DNA of 64,000 nucleotides from JAZREA01 sp045660545 (GCA_045660545.1 JAZREA010000005.1:1-64000); one strand, 5' to 3'. Shown: positions 52,451-62,888, numbered from the stretch's first letter. Notes: generated by a model from the sequence alone, not told the origin. Translations and numbers: made by a program.

Positions 52451-54862
52451 TTGCCGGAGGGTAAAAGGAACAGAGTTACAACTAAAAAGATGGTTTTGCC
52501 TTTGCTCCCGCTTAGGGGTCTGGCGGTGTTTCCGTTTATGGTTATACACTTTGACGTAGGCAGGGAAAAGTCTATTAAGGCTGTTGAAGAAGCTATGCTT
52601 GGAGAACAGCTTATATTCCTTGCTGCACAAAAGGATGTAAAGATTGATGACCCTGCACCGGAAGATGTGTACACTTATGGTACAGTATCTAAGATAAAGC
52701 AGGTTATGAAGCTCCAAAACGGCAACATCCGTATCCTTGTTGAGGGACTTGCAAGAGGTAAGATTGTAGATATAATTGACGAAAAGACACACCTTGTTTC
52801 CGAGATACGCAAGTATCCTGTCGGAAAATACGAGCGTACAGACGAGCTTGAAGCGTACCTTCGTGCTGCCAAGGGGATGTTTGAGGATTATTTGAAGCTA
52901 CTCCCGAAAATTCCGCAGGAGTCTGTCGCTACGATTATGAATATTACAGACCCTGAGGAGTTTATAGACGTTATTGCGGGTAATGTGTTTGTTAAGATGG
53001 AGAACAAAATTGAGATTTTGTCCGAGTGTAACATTTACCGCAGGATGGAAAAGCTTATTGACATTATGAACGACGAGCACCAGATTATGAAGCTCGAGTA
53101 CGATATAGCAGGCCGCGTCAAGGAAGAAATGGACAGACACCAAAAGGAATATTACCTTCGTGAGCAGATTAAGGCAATTAACGAGGAGCTTGGAGATTCG
53201 TACGGTGGCGCCGCAGAATGCGACGAATATCGAGAGAAGATTATCAAGCTTCCATTTGCCGAAGAAGTGAAGGAAAAGCTTTTAAAAGATGTGGACAGGC
53301 TGTCTAAAATGCAGCCGATGTCTTCTGACAGCACGGTTATGCGTAACTATCTTGACATTGTTCTTGAAATGCCCTGGGGTGTTTACACCAAGGACAGAAG
53401 CTCTGTAAAACAGGCTAAGAGCATACTCGACGCCGACCACTACGGGCTTGGCGATGTTAAGGAACGAATAGTAGAATTTTTGGCTGTAAAGCATATGACA
53501 AAGACCTTTAACGGAACGATTCTTTGTCTTGCAGGTCCTCCGGGAGTAGGTAAGACATCCGTAGCAAGAAGTCTTGCAAAGGCGCTTAACAGAAAATACG
53601 TCAGGATTTCGCTTGGCGGTATTCGCGATGAAGCGGAAATCAGAGGACACCGCAAAACTTATGTGGGAGCTATGCCCGGCAGGATTGTTTCTGCGATAAG
53701 GCAGGCGGGAAGCATGAACGCATTTGTTTTGCTTGACGAAATAGACAAGCTTGGTATGGACTACAAGGGAGACCCGGCGTCTGCGCTTTTGGAAGTTTTG
53801 GACGCGGAGCAAAACTCCACGTTCAGAGACAACTTCTTAGAAATCCCGCTTGACTTGTCCAAGGTTATGTTTGTAACCACTGCCAACAGCATAGAAAACA
53901 TACCCCATCCGCTACTGGACAGGATGGAGGTTATAGAAATTTCGAGCTATACTATGGCCGAAAAGACGCAGATAGCTCTTAACCATCTGATTCCTAAGCA
54001 GAGGGAAAAGCACGGCCTTGACCACAAGACGCTTCGTATCACAAAAGACGCTGTACAGGACATAATCAGCTATTACACCCGCGAGGCAGGGGTGCGTAAT
54101 TTAGAGAGAACTATCGCACAAATTTGCAGAAAAACGGCGAAGGATATAGTAGAAAACGGTGTTAAATCCGTTACTGTTACGCCGATTAACCTTGAAAAGA
54201 TGCTCGGTAAACGTAAGTTTTTATACTCCGATATAGACCAGTCAGACTGCGTAGGTGTTGCAAACGGACTTGCATGGACAAGCGTCGGTGGAGACACGTT
54301 GCAGATCGAAACAAACGTTATGTCGGGTAGCGGCAAAGTAGAGCTTACGGGTAAGCTTGGGGATGTAATGAAAGAGTCGGCGCTTGCTGCAATCAGTTAC
54401 ATCAGGGCTAACAGCGAAAAGCTTGGAATAGACTCCGATTTTTACAAAAACAAAGACATACACGTTCACGTTCCGGAAGGTGCTGTTCCAAAGGATGGGC
54501 CGTCCGCAGGCATTACGATTGCGACATCTGTCATTTCTGCCCTGACAGCAAGGGCGGTACGCCACGACGTTGCAATGACTGGCGAGATAACAATAAGAGG
54601 CAGAGTTTTGGCAATCGGTGGCCTTAAAGAAAAGGCAATAGCCGCACACAGGGCGGGTATTAAGACTGTTATAATTCCTAAACAAAACGAGCCTGACGTG
54701 TCTGACATTCCGGAAAATGTACGGGCTGAGCTTAGGTTCGTTGCGGTTGAAAGCATTGAGGAAGTTTTGGGCCTTGCAATTTACGGAGATGACGGAAAGG
54801 AAAGCTTCTCCTTTGTGGACGTAGCGCCCATAAAGAGAGAGGACACGAGGATAAAACAATGA
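52451..54862 (+). CDS. lon: ATP-dependent protease Lon
   Basis: 803 residues, full length for LonA. The N-terminal substrate domain begins VLPLLPLRGLAVFP and runs to about 300. The AAA domain has GPPGVGKTSVARSLAKALNR as the Walker A region and LLDEIDKLG as Walker B, and the protease domain has the serine motif PKDGPSAGI with a lysine downstream in GRVLAIGGLKEKAIAA. It degrades misfolded and regulatory proteins. It starts at TTG seven bases after GGGGTG. Its end overlaps engB by four bases. Confidence 0.96.
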   Translation: MPEGKRNRVTTKKMVLPLLPLRGLAVFPFMVIHFDVGREKSIKAVEEAMLGEQLIFLAAQKDVKIDDPAPEDVYTYGTVSKIKQVMKLQNGNIRILVEGLARGKIVDIIDEKTHLVSEIRKYPVGKYERTDELEAYLRAAKGMFEDYLKLLPKIPQESVATIMNITDPEEFIDVIAGNVFVKMENKIEILSECNIYRRMEKLIDIMNDEHQIMKLEYDIAGRVKEEMDRHQKEYYLREQIKAINEELGDSYGGAAECDEYREKIIKLPFAEEVKEKLLKDVDRLSKMQPMSSDSTVMRNYLDIVLEMPWGVYTKDRSSVKQAKSILDADHYGLGDVKERIVEFLAVKHMTKTFNGTILCLAGPPGVGKTSVARSLAKALNRKYVRISLGGIRDEAEIRGHRKTYVGAMPGRIVSAIRQAGSMNAFVLLDEIDKLGMDYKGDPASALLEVLDAEQNSTFRDNFLEIPLDLSKVMFVTTANSIENIPHPLLDRMEVIEISSYTMAEKTQIALNHLIPKQREKHGLDHKTLRITKDAVQDIISYYTREAGVRNLERTIAQICRKTAKDIVENGVKSVTVTPINLEKMLGKRKFLYSDIDQSDCVGVANGLAWTSVGGDTLQIETNVMSGSGKVELTGKLGDVMKESALAAISYIRANSEKLGIDSDFYKNKDIHVHVPEGAVPKDGPSAGITIATSVISALTARAVRHDVAMTGEITIRGRVLAIGGLKEKAIAAHRAGIKTVIIPKQNEPDVSDIPENVRAELRFVAVESIEEVLGLAIYGDDGKESFSFVDVAPIKREDTRIKQ

Positions 54863-55452
54863 ACTTAAACAACGTTAATCTTATGGTGTCTGCGGTTAAT
54901 AAAAAGCAGCATCCTGCAACAGAACTTCCGGAAATCGCTTTTGCCGGAAGGTCGAATGTGGGAAAGTCTTCGCTTATTAACAAGATGCTTAACCGTAAAA
55001 AGCTTGCGCGCGTCAGCGCAAGCCCCGGTAAGACAGCGACAATTAATTTTTACAACATAGACCAGAGGCTTATCTTTGTCGACCTCCCCGGCTACGGCTT
55101 TGCAAAGGTTTCCAAGCAGGAAAGAGAAAGATGGGGCAGGATGATCGAGGAGTATCTAAACGGCAGAGAACAGCTTTTACGTGTTGTTTTGCTTGTGGAT
55201 ATGCGCCACAAGCCAACGGCTGACGACGTTATGATGTACAACTGGATTATAGAGAGCGGGTTTACGCCTTTTGTAATAGCTACGAAAAAGGACAAGGTAA
55301 AACCCAGCCAGCGAGAGGACGCTCTAAGGCTTATTAAAGACACACTTGGAGAGGAAAATGTAATACCGTTTTCGTCCGAAAAAGGCGACGGAGTACAAGA
55401 GGTGTGGCACGAATTTAAAATTATGATTGGAGAGGAAGAAGATGATAACTAA
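54859..55452 (+). CDS. engB: Ribosome biogenesis GTPase EngB/YsxC
   Basis: 197 residues. G1 is FAGRSNVGKSSLI (about 30-42), G2/G3 follow with SPGKTATINFYNI and VDLPGYGFAKV, and G4/G5 are IATKKDKV and PFSSEKGDG. EngB is needed for 50S subunit assembly. It is translationally coupled to lon (ATGA overlap), the standard lon-ysxC pairing in Firmicutes, and overlaps hisS by 11 bases. Confidence 0.95.
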   Translation: MNLNNVNLMVSAVNKKQHPATELPEIAFAGRSNVGKSSLINKMLNRKKLARVSASPGKTATINFYNIDQRLIFVDLPGYGFAKVSKQERERWGRMIEEYLNGREQLLRVVLLVDMRHKPTADDVMMYNWIIESGFTPFVIATKKDKVKPSQREDALRLIKDTLGEENVIPFSSEKGDGVQEVWHEFKIMIGEEEDDN

Positions 55453-56689
55453 AGCTCCAAGAGGTACAAAGGACGTTGTGCCTCAGGAAAGTTATAAATG
55501 GCAATACATAGAAGGCAAGATTCACGACCTTTGCAGACGCTTTGGCTACAAGGAGGTCAGGGTGCCTGTGTTTGAGCACACAGAGCTTTTTGAACGAGGC
55601 GTGGGCGACACAACAGACGTTGTTCAAAAGGAGATGTACACATTCGAAGACAAGGGAGGAAGAAGCATCACGCTTCGCCCTGAGGGTACGGCGGGTACTG
55701 CAAGGTGCTTTTTGGAGAACAATCTTTTTGCTGACGCTCAGCCAACCAAGATGTACTACCTTTTGTCCTGTTACAGGTATGAAAAGCCGCAGTCTGGCAG
55801 ATTAAGAGAATTCCATCAGTTTGGTATAGAGGCTTTTGGAAGTGCGGATTCGTCGATTGATGCAGAGGTAATTTCTCTTGCGATGATGCTGCTTGGTGAG
55901 CTTGGGGTCAAAGACTTAAAGCTATATCTTAACAGTATCGGTTGCCCTTCTTGCAGAGCTAAGTACAACGAAAAGCTAAAAAGCTATTTTGAAGCACATA
56001 TTGACGAGCTTTGTGAGACATGTAAGTCAAGGCTTGAAAAGAACCCTATGAGGATTATAGACTGCAAGGTGCCAAGCTGCGGAGAAATAGCCAAGGATGC
56101 TCCCAAGATTTTAAACGAGCAGTGCGAAGAGTGCAGTGCACATTATAAAAAAGTGTGTGATTACCTTGACACTATGGGAATAGCGTATGAGATTGACGAC
56201 TCCATAGTAAGAGGTCTTGACTACTACACAACAACTGTTTTTGAAATCAAGTCCGAAGGGCTTGTAATATGCGGAGGGGGACGCTACAACGGGCTGATTG
56301 AAGAGCTTGGCGGCAAGCCTTCGCCGGGTGTGGGCTTTGGACTTGGTCTTGAAAGGCTTATAATGGTGCTGGAAAATCAGGGACTTATTCCCGAGGACAC
56401 ATCAAGCGTTGACGTCTATTTCGCAAACATAGGTGAGAAGGCGGACATGTTCGCACAAAAGCTGGTTGGAGAGCTGAGGGCCAAGGGAGTAAGTGCTGAA
56501 AAAGACTTAATGTCAAGAAGCTTAAAGGCCCAGATGAAATATGCCGACAAAATCGGCGCTAAATACACAGCCGTAATCGGTGATGAAGAAATCGACAAAG
56601 GTGTTATAACCCTTAAAAATATGTTAAACGGCGAACAAAGAGAAATTAAAATCGAAGAATTACAAGGTTTTTTAGAGGAGGATATATAA
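55442..56689 (+). CDS. hisS: Histidyl-tRNA synthetase
   Basis: 415 residues, a class II synthetase. It opens with APRGTKDVVP, motif 1 is in RRFGYKEVRVPVFEHTELF, motif 2 is CYRYEKPQSGRLREFHQFG and the histidine-specific blocks are VRGLDYYTTTVFE and GGGRYNGLIEELGG. The C-terminal anticodon-binding domain follows. The ATG lies six bases after GGAGAGGAAG. It is followed by aspS after one base, the common hisS-aspS pair. Confidence 0.96.
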   Translation: MITKAPRGTKDVVPQESYKWQYIEGKIHDLCRRFGYKEVRVPVFEHTELFERGVGDTTDVVQKEMYTFEDKGGRSITLRPEGTAGTARCFLENNLFADAQPTKMYYLLSCYRYEKPQSGRLREFHQFGIEAFGSADSSIDAEVISLAMMLLGELGVKDLKLYLNSIGCPSCRAKYNEKLKSYFEAHIDELCETCKSRLEKNPMRIIDCKVPSCGEIAKDAPKILNEQCEECSAHYKKVCDYLDTMGIAYEIDDSIVRGLDYYTTTVFEIKSEGLVICGGGRYNGLIEELGGKPSPGVGFGLGLERLIMVLENQGLIPEDTSSVDVYFANIGEKADMFAQKLVGELRAKGVSAEKDLMSRSLKAQMKYADKIGAKYTAVIGDEEIDKGVITLKNMLNGEQREIKIEELQGFLEEDI

Positions 56690-56690
56690 T

Positions 56691-58478
56691 ATGCAAAAAG
56701 GTTTAGCAGGACTAAAAAGAACTAACTATTGTGGCGAAATCACAAAGGAAAATCTCGGACAGAAGGTAACCGTTATGGGCTGGGCCGCTAAGAACAGAGA
56801 CTTAGGCGGCGTTTTGTTCATTGATTTGCGCGACAGAACAGGTATTGTACAGATAGTTTTCAACGACGAAATAAGCGAGGAGCTTTTCCACAACGCAGAA
56901 AAAATCCGCAGTGAATTTGCAATAGGCGTAGAGGGCGTTGTAAGAGAAAGAGCCAAAGAGACAGTTAACACAAACTTAAAGACAGGTGAAATCGAAATTA
57001 TCGCTTCTAACCTTGTTATATATTCCAAGGCTGAAACACCTCCGTTTTATATCGAGGACGGCATCGACACAAACGAGCAGGTAAGGCTTAAATACAGATA
57101 TTTAGACCTTCGTCGTCCTGAGATGCTCAAAAACATTATGCTTCGTCACAAGGCTTGTATTATTGCCCGTGACTACTATGACAGAAACGGATTTTTGGAA
57201 ATAGAGACACCTATGCTTGTAAAGAGTACTCCGGAAGGCGCAAGAGACTACCTTGTTCCAAGCAGAGTTCACAACGGCTCTTTTTACGCTTTGCCGCAGT
57301 CTCCTCAGCTTTATAAGCAGATATTGATGGTGTCGGGTGTTGACAGGTACTTCCAGATTGCACGTTGCTTCCGTGACGAGGACCTCCGTGCTGACAGACA
57401 GCCTGAGTTTACACAAATCGACCTTGAAATGTCCTTCGTAGACGAGGATGACGTTATGACAATCAACGAGGGTATGTTAAAAGAAATGTTCAAAAAGACC
57501 CTCGACATTGATATCGAAACTCCGTTTAAGAGACTGACATATGCAGAGGCTATGGACAGATTCGGCTCTGACAAGCCTGATACACGCTTTGGTATGGAGC
57601 TTGTAAATATGTCTGACATATTTGAAACATGCGGCTTTAAGGTGTTTGCAGACGCGGTTAAAAACGGCGGCAGCGTAAGAGCTATTACCGTTAAAAACGG
57701 AAGCAACCTCCTTTCAAGAAGAGACCTTGACGGACTTAAAGACTTTGTTGCAATTTACAGAGCAAAGGGTCTTGCTTGGATTAACATTACAGAGGAAGAG
57801 TTAAAGTCTCCGATTACCAAGTTCTTAACCGAGGACGAGATCAAGGCTATTTTAGAAAGAGCGCAGGCTGAAACGGGAGATATCATACTCTTCGTTGCAG
57901 ACAAGAACAAGGTTGTGTTCGACGCTCTTGGTGCTTTGCGTATTCATATTGCTAAAAAGCTCGACCTTATTGACAAGAGCAAGTTCAACTTCCTTTGGGT
58001 TACACAGTTCCCGCTTTTAGAGTACAGCGAGGAGGATAAGAGATACGTTGCTATGCACCATCCTTTCACTGCTCCGATGGACGAGGATATTGAAAAGATG
58101 GACACAGACCCGGGCTCTGTACGTGCTAAGGCGTACGACGTTATATTAAACGGCGTAGAGCTTGGCGGCGGAAGTATCAGAATCTACGACCAGGACCTCC
58201 AGAAGAAGATGTTCGAGCTTATCGGCATCAGCTTAGAGGATGCGCAGGTTAAATTCGGCTTCTTACTTGATGCGTTTAAGTACGGTGTTCCGCCTCATGG
58301 TGGTATCGCGTACGGTCTTGACAGACTTATTATGCTTATGACAGGCAGCGAATCTATCCGTGACGTTATGGCGTTCCCGAAGGTACAGAACGCTTCCGAG
58401 CTTATGACTGAATGTCCGGCAGAAGTTGACCCGAAACAGCTTATGGAGCTTGGAATTAACATTGTTAAAATCGACTAA
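56691..58478 (+). CDS. aspS: Aspartyl-tRNA synthetase
   Basis: 595 residues, full-length bacterial-type AspRS. The N-terminal OB-fold anticodon-binding domain (about 10-105) precedes the class II core with motif 2 FRDEDLRADRQPEFTQID, a GAD insertion domain (about 290-420) and motif 3 GGIAYGLDRLIMLM. Whether it also charges tRNA-Asn cannot be read from the sequence. GAGGAGG is upstream of the ATG. It is the end of the lon-engB-hisS-aspS run; the ABC genes follow without a clear terminator. Confidence 0.96.
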   Translation: MQKGLAGLKRTNYCGEITKENLGQKVTVMGWAAKNRDLGGVLFIDLRDRTGIVQIVFNDEISEELFHNAEKIRSEFAIGVEGVVRERAKETVNTNLKTGEIEIIASNLVIYSKAETPPFYIEDGIDTNEQVRLKYRYLDLRRPEMLKNIMLRHKACIIARDYYDRNGFLEIETPMLVKSTPEGARDYLVPSRVHNGSFYALPQSPQLYKQILMVSGVDRYFQIARCFRDEDLRADRQPEFTQIDLEMSFVDEDDVMTINEGMLKEMFKKTLDIDIETPFKRLTYAEAMDRFGSDKPDTRFGMELVNMSDIFETCGFKVFADAVKNGGSVRAITVKNGSNLLSRRDLDGLKDFVAIYRAKGLAWINITEEELKSPITKFLTEDEIKAILERAQAETGDIILFVADKNKVVFDALGALRIHIAKKLDLIDKSKFNFLWVTQFPLLEYSEEDKRYVAMHHPFTAPMDEDIEKMDTDPGSVRAKAYDVILNGVELGGGSIRIYDQDLQKKMFELIGISLEDAQVKFGFLLDAFKYGVPPHGGIAYGLDRLIMLMTGSESIRDVMAFPKVQNASELMTECPAEVDPKQLMELGINIVKID

Positions 58479-58497
58479 CACGTTTTGAGGTGATGTT

Positions 58498-59466
58498 GTG
58501 ATTGAACTTAAAAATCTTACTAAAAAGTACGGTGCAATAACTGCTGTGAATAATATTTCCGTTACGATAAATGACGGGGAAATTGTAGGCTTTCTCGGCC
58601 CTAACGGTGCCGGAAAGTCCACAACCATGAATATTATGACCGGATACATTTCTGCAACGTCAGGATGCGTCGAAATCGACGGCCACGATATTTTAAAGGA
58701 GCCTGAAAAGGCAAAGGCAAAGATTGGATACCTGCCCGAGCTTCCTCCGCTTTATATGGATATGACGGTTTTAGAGTACCTCGGCTTTGTCTTCGATTTA
58801 AAGCGTGTTGCAGGGGATAAAAAGGAGCATATTGAAAATGTTATGTCAGTTGCTCAAATCGACAAGGTTCAGTCGCGACTTATTAAAAATCTTTCAAAGG
58901 GATACAGACAAAGGGTAGGAATCGCCCAGGCGCTTATCGGCAACCCGAAGGTGCTTATTTTAGACGAGCCTACCGTTGGACTGGACCCCAAGCAGATTCA
59001 GGAAATACGCAGTCTTATAAAGACCCTGGGCAAGGACAGAACTGTTATAGTAAGCTCTCACATTTTGTCGGAAATCAGCTCACTTTGTGATAAGGTGCTT
59101 ATTATCAACGCAGGCAAGCTTGTTGTTTACGATACTCTTGAGAATATCAACAAAAAGCTTTCTAAAAGCTCGGCCTTTGTCGCTACGATAGGCGGAGTAA
59201 GGGATATCGTTATAAACACGATTAACACAATACCAAACATCGAGTCTATCGCGGTTGAGCCTTCTGCTGAAAAGGGCGCCTTTGACTACGTTATTACTAC
59301 AAAAGACGGCGAGGATATAAGAAAGCAGCTTTTGGAAAAGCTCGAAAGCAACAACCTTTCTTTGCTTTCTTTAAACACAAAGAACCTTTCCCTGGAGGAT
59401 GTTTTCTTAAAGGTTACTGCAAAGAGAAAGAGGAAAAATGTTGTTTCCGAAAAGGAGGCTGATTAA
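58498..59466 (+). CDS. ABC transporter ATP-binding protein, Gld/NosF type
   Basis: 322 residues. Walker A is GPNGAGKSTTMNIMTG (about 35), the signature is NLSKGYRQRVGIAQAL (about 138), Walker B is VLILDEPTVGLDPKQ, and the H-loop is VSSHILSEI. The roughly 100-residue C-terminal extension is typical of ABC-2 exporters of the CcmA/GldA class. It energises the permease two genes on. GAGGTG precedes a GTG start. Confidence 0.9.
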   Translation: MIELKNLTKKYGAITAVNNISVTINDGEIVGFLGPNGAGKSTTMNIMTGYISATSGCVEIDGHDILKEPEKAKAKIGYLPELPPLYMDMTVLEYLGFVFDLKRVAGDKKEHIENVMSVAQIDKVQSRLIKNLSKGYRQRVGIAQALIGNPKVLILDEPTVGLDPKQIQEIRSLIKTLGKDRTVIVSSHILSEISSLCDKVLIINAGKLVVYDTLENINKKLSKSSAFVATIGGVRDIVINTINTIPNIESIAVEPSAEKGAFDYVITTKDGEDIRKQLLEKLESNNLSLLSLNTKNLSLEDVFLKVTAKRKRKNVVSEKEAD

Positions 59467-59468
59467 TT

Positions 59469-60173
59469 ATGAAAGCAATTTATAAAAGAGAACTTTTGGC
59501 CTACTTTACTTCTCCTATGGGCTATGTTGTGCTTGCGGCAGCACTTTGCCTCAGCGGTGTTTTGTTTGGGATATTTAACCTTTCTGCAAAGAGTACTAAT
59601 ATGCTTTACTTCTTTTCTTATTTGTCTTTGGTTTTTATACTTTTAGTTCCGCTTATAACTATGCACCTTTGGGCAGAGGAAAGAAAAAACCGAACAGACC
59701 AGCTTATACTTACATCCGGCGTTCCTGTAAAGGATGTTGTTTTAGGCAAGTATTTTGCGGCGGTTACGCTGTTTGCCGTGATGGTTGCAGTTATGCTTTT
59801 ATACCCGGCTACAATGGCTTTATACGGCGGTGTTATATGGTCGTATGTTTTAATGCTTTACCTTGGGTATTTCCTGATGGGATGCGCCCTTTTGGCAGTC
59901 GGGCTGTTTGTTTCCACCGTTACTGAAAGCCAGATAGTTGCGGCTGTTGTATCGTTTGCAATTATTATGCTTTTAAAGCTGGTGGGTATGTTGACTTCTG
60001 CGATAAATGCAGAATGGATTTCCAAAATAATTAAATGGTTTTCGCTGTTTTCGAGGTTTGATACATTTATATGGGGCGTTGTTGACGTTTCTACTTTGAT
60101 TTACTACTTAACTTTTTCTGCTCTTTTTATCTTTTTGGCAGTTATGAGCATAGAAAAAAAGCGTTGGAGTTAG
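59469..60173 (+). CDS. ABC-2 type permease (GldF-like)
   Basis: 234 residues with six transmembrane helices. It opens with IYKRELLAYFTSPMGYVVL and contains MHLWAEERKNRTDQLILTSG, both typical of GldF-like ABC-2 permeases. It starts two bases after the ATPase gene and is followed by the GldG-like gene 15 bp on, so the four genes form an operon. Confidence 0.85.
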   Translation: MKAIYKRELLAYFTSPMGYVVLAAALCLSGVLFGIFNLSAKSTNMLYFFSYLSLVFILLVPLITMHLWAEERKNRTDQLILTSGVPVKDVVLGKYFAAVTLFAVMVAVMLLYPATMALYGGVIWSYVLMLYLGYFLMGCALLAVGLFVSTVTESQIVAAVVSFAIIMLLKLVGMLTSAINAEWISKIIKWFSLFSRFDTFIWGVVDVSTLIYYLTFSALFIFLAVMSIEKKRWS

Positions 60174-60188
60174 GGGAGGTGCTGTAAA

Positions 60189-61541
60189 ATGAAAAAACTT
60201 AATAAAAGCTTCGTTTACGGCACAGGGTCTGTTGCGATGATTGCTTTTGCGGTTGTTGTGATAGTGCTCTTGAACTTAATTTCAGGAGTTTTGGCCGACA
60301 AGTTTGGCTGGAGAATCGACGTTACCGAAACAAAGCTTTTGGACTTTTCTGACGAGTTTGTGGACATTATAGAGTCCGTAGACAAGCCTGTTGAGGCTTA
60401 CTTTTTAGCAGACGAGCAGGAGATAGAGGAGATTGTTCAGCCGGATAACTATTTGATTATGGCAAAACAGATTCTGGAGAAAATGGGGTCAATTAATCCC
60501 AACATCAGCGTCATTGTTTCCGACCCTGATAAAAACCCGGAGTTTTCCAACAAGCTTGGTACAGTAAACTATGCTGATATTGTTTTCAAATGCGGCGACA
60601 AGCTAAGCTCTATGCCGTCGGCCGAGATCTGCTCTTATGACGAGCTTGGCAACCAGGCGATTATTGCTGAAAACAAGTTTGCCTCAATGATTGCAACTGT
60701 TACCAGAGAAGAGGCCATTAAGGTCGGTTTTGTAACGGGCCACAACGAAATGGACACTTCCTTTATTAAGAAGGCATATGACGAAGAGGGCATAGAATAT
60801 GCTGACTTTAACATCCTGACTGACGGTATTTCTGACGAATATGACCTTATATTTATATATGCGCCTCAGGCTGATTATCTTGTTGAGGAAATAGAAGCTA
60901 TCGACGCATATCTTACATCGGGACATCATATGCAGATATATATTGACAAGGTTTCTTTATGCAAAAACCTTGTTTCATACATGAGTCTGCTCGGAATTGG
61001 GTACAACGACGGTTACGTTCAGGAGAAGGATATGTCCCACTTAATATCCGAATACGCAGTTCCTGATATGAACAGACACACAATAACAAACACTATCGCT
61101 AACAAGCTGATTGTTCCTTATACTGTCAGCCTGGTTCCGCTTTGGGAGTCTAAGAATGGCATAGACACATTACCACTTCTTGCGACTTCTGAAAAGGCGA
61201 CGCTTTACGCCGACCCTTCCGCTGTTGGGACATATTACCTTATGGCCGTTTCTGCGAGAGTAACAGAAAGCTCGCTGATTTCCAACGTTGTTGCGGGATG
61301 CAGCGCCTATATCTATAACGAGGGTGTTATGGATATGAACAAGCCGCTCCTTATAAACAGTACTCTTTGGCTTGGCAAGGCTGACAGCGATATGTATATC
61401 GCTCCTAAGGCTATCAACAACGGCACTCTTGAGATTACAGAAGATGCTTGCGGAGCATGGCAGGCTATTTACGCATTTTTAATACCGATTATAATTATTG
61501 CAATAGGATTTATTGTTTGGTTTAAGAGGAGATATTCATGA
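60189..61541 (+). CDS. GldG-like ABC transporter auxiliary protein
   Basis: 450 residues with one N-terminal and one C-terminal transmembrane helix (about 12-35 and 423-443) and a large exterior domain between. It corresponds to the ABC_transp_aux (GldG) type: the TETKLLDFSDEFVDII opening and VGFVTGHNEMDTSFIKKAYD segment are the visible anchors. In Bacteroidetes GldG works with GldA/F in gliding; here the set is Gram-positive, so another envelope export task is likely. It overlaps the next gene by four bases. Confidence 0.78.
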   Translation: MKKLNKSFVYGTGSVAMIAFAVVVIVLLNLISGVLADKFGWRIDVTETKLLDFSDEFVDIIESVDKPVEAYFLADEQEIEEIVQPDNYLIMAKQILEKMGSINPNISVIVSDPDKNPEFSNKLGTVNYADIVFKCGDKLSSMPSAEICSYDELGNQAIIAENKFASMIATVTREEAIKVGFVTGHNEMDTSFIKKAYDEEGIEYADFNILTDGISDEYDLIFIYAPQADYLVEEIEAIDAYLTSGHHMQIYIDKVSLCKNLVSYMSLLGIGYNDGYVQEKDMSHLISEYAVPDMNRHTITNTIANKLIVPYTVSLVPLWESKNGIDTLPLLATSEKATLYADPSAVGTYYLMAVSARVTESSLISNVVAGCSAYIYNEGVMDMNKPLLINSTLWLGKADSDMYIAPKAINNGTLEITEDACGAWQAIYAFLIPIIIIAIGFIVWFKRRYS

Positions 61542-62869
61542 GCAGGAAACGCTTAATAATAGCTTTGGTTTCGATAGCGGTTTTGGCATCGGTGTTTGCT
61601 TTCCTTACGTTTTTTGGCGGAGAGGAAGCGAAGGTGGAGGAGGATTTTTCGTCTTCTATAAACATTATAGACCTTGATTACGCGATTAATGAGTATTCAG
61701 TAGAGAGACCGGACGGCAGCTTTACTTTTGTAAAGGATATGGGTACATGGAAAGAAAAGACTTTTCCTGACATTGTTTTAGAACAGGATTATATCACTAC
61801 ATCTGTTACAAAGGCGTCGTTTTTGTTCGCAGAAAGCCTTGTTAAAGAGGATGCTCAAAATTTAGAGGAGTATGGATTCGACGAGCCTTCTGCGGTAGTG
61901 CGTCTGAAAGGTGCGCAGGAGGAAAGTGTAATCCGCTTTGGTGCAAAGACTGCTACCGGCAGCGGATATTACGCTGTTGTTGATGATTCTGACGACGTTT
62001 ATATTGTCAGAAGTGATAATTTCGAAAAGGTTGCAGGTGCCTTCGAAACATTCAGGGTTCGTGAGCTTTTTACCGCACAGGCAGACAATGTTGAAGCCTT
62101 TACGCTAAAAAGCACAAAACACAACATATCAATAAAGAGGAAGACCGAGAAAAGCCCCAATGAAAGCAACATATCCTCATGGGTTATGCAGACTCCTTAT
62201 GTTAAGGACTTAAACACAAGGCTGTTTGAAGACAACGTTTTGAGCAAGCTTGCTTTTACTGTTGAAGATTTTGTTGACGACGGAGCAAAAAGCAGACTTG
62301 CAGACTATGGGCTTTTGTCTCCGCTATATACAATAAGCGTGAAAAATACAGACGGCACAACTTTTACATTCCATCTGGGCAACGAGCTTGAAGACGGCAA
62401 AATTTATGCACAGATTGATGGAGGCAACAGCGTATATGCGATAAGTGCAGAATCTGTAAAGTACAGAGACTTTACACCTCTTTATCTTTTGGAGTCGTTG
62501 GTTTTTGTAAGAAACGTCAGCGCTGTTGAAGGTATTGAATTTGCTGTACAGGGCAATACTTACGCCTTTTCAAACAGTGGTGAAAATTACTTTATAAACG
62601 GTAATAAAGTTGCCGAAAGTGACTACAAGCAGGCATATCGTGGTATGATTTCGCCTGTGGTTGCCGGCGAGGTTTTGGGCAATAGTGTGGGCAGGGAACT
62701 TTGTTCCTTTACGATTAATTACAATACCAACACACCGTCGGAGACGGTCAGATATTATGAATTTGGCGATATGTACGCCGCAGCAAGTGTTAACGGAAAG
62801 ACCGAATTTTATGTACAGCGAAAGTATGTTGAAGATATGATTAACGGTGTCGCAGGGCTTATAAAATAA
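61538..62869 (+). CDS. DUF4340-family membrane-anchored protein
   Basis: 443 residues with an N-terminal anchor (about 5-24) and an exterior region built of repeated DUF4340-like modules, each with the pattern EYGFDEPSAVVRLKG (about 102-116) and ADYGLLSPLYTISVKN (about 249-264). DUF4340 proteins accompany Gld-type ABC exporters in many genomes (family knowledge). It is translationally coupled to the GldG-like gene. Confidence 0.8.
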   Translation: MSRKRLIIALVSIAVLASVFAFLTFFGGEEAKVEEDFSSSINIIDLDYAINEYSVERPDGSFTFVKDMGTWKEKTFPDIVLEQDYITTSVTKASFLFAESLVKEDAQNLEEYGFDEPSAVVRLKGAQEESVIRFGAKTATGSGYYAVVDDSDDVYIVRSDNFEKVAGAFETFRVRELFTAQADNVEAFTLKSTKHNISIKRKTEKSPNESNISSWVMQTPYVKDLNTRLFEDNVLSKLAFTVEDFVDDGAKSRLADYGLLSPLYTISVKNTDGTTFTFHLGNELEDGKIYAQIDGGNSVYAISAESVKYRDFTPLYLLESLVFVRNVSAVEGIEFAVQGNTYAFSNSGENYFINGNKVAESDYKQAYRGMISPVVAGEVLGNSVGRELCSFTINYNTNTPSETVRYYEFGDMYAAASVNGKTEFYVQRKYVEDMINGVAGLIK

Positions 62870-62888
62870 CCTCTTTTAAAGGAGTATT

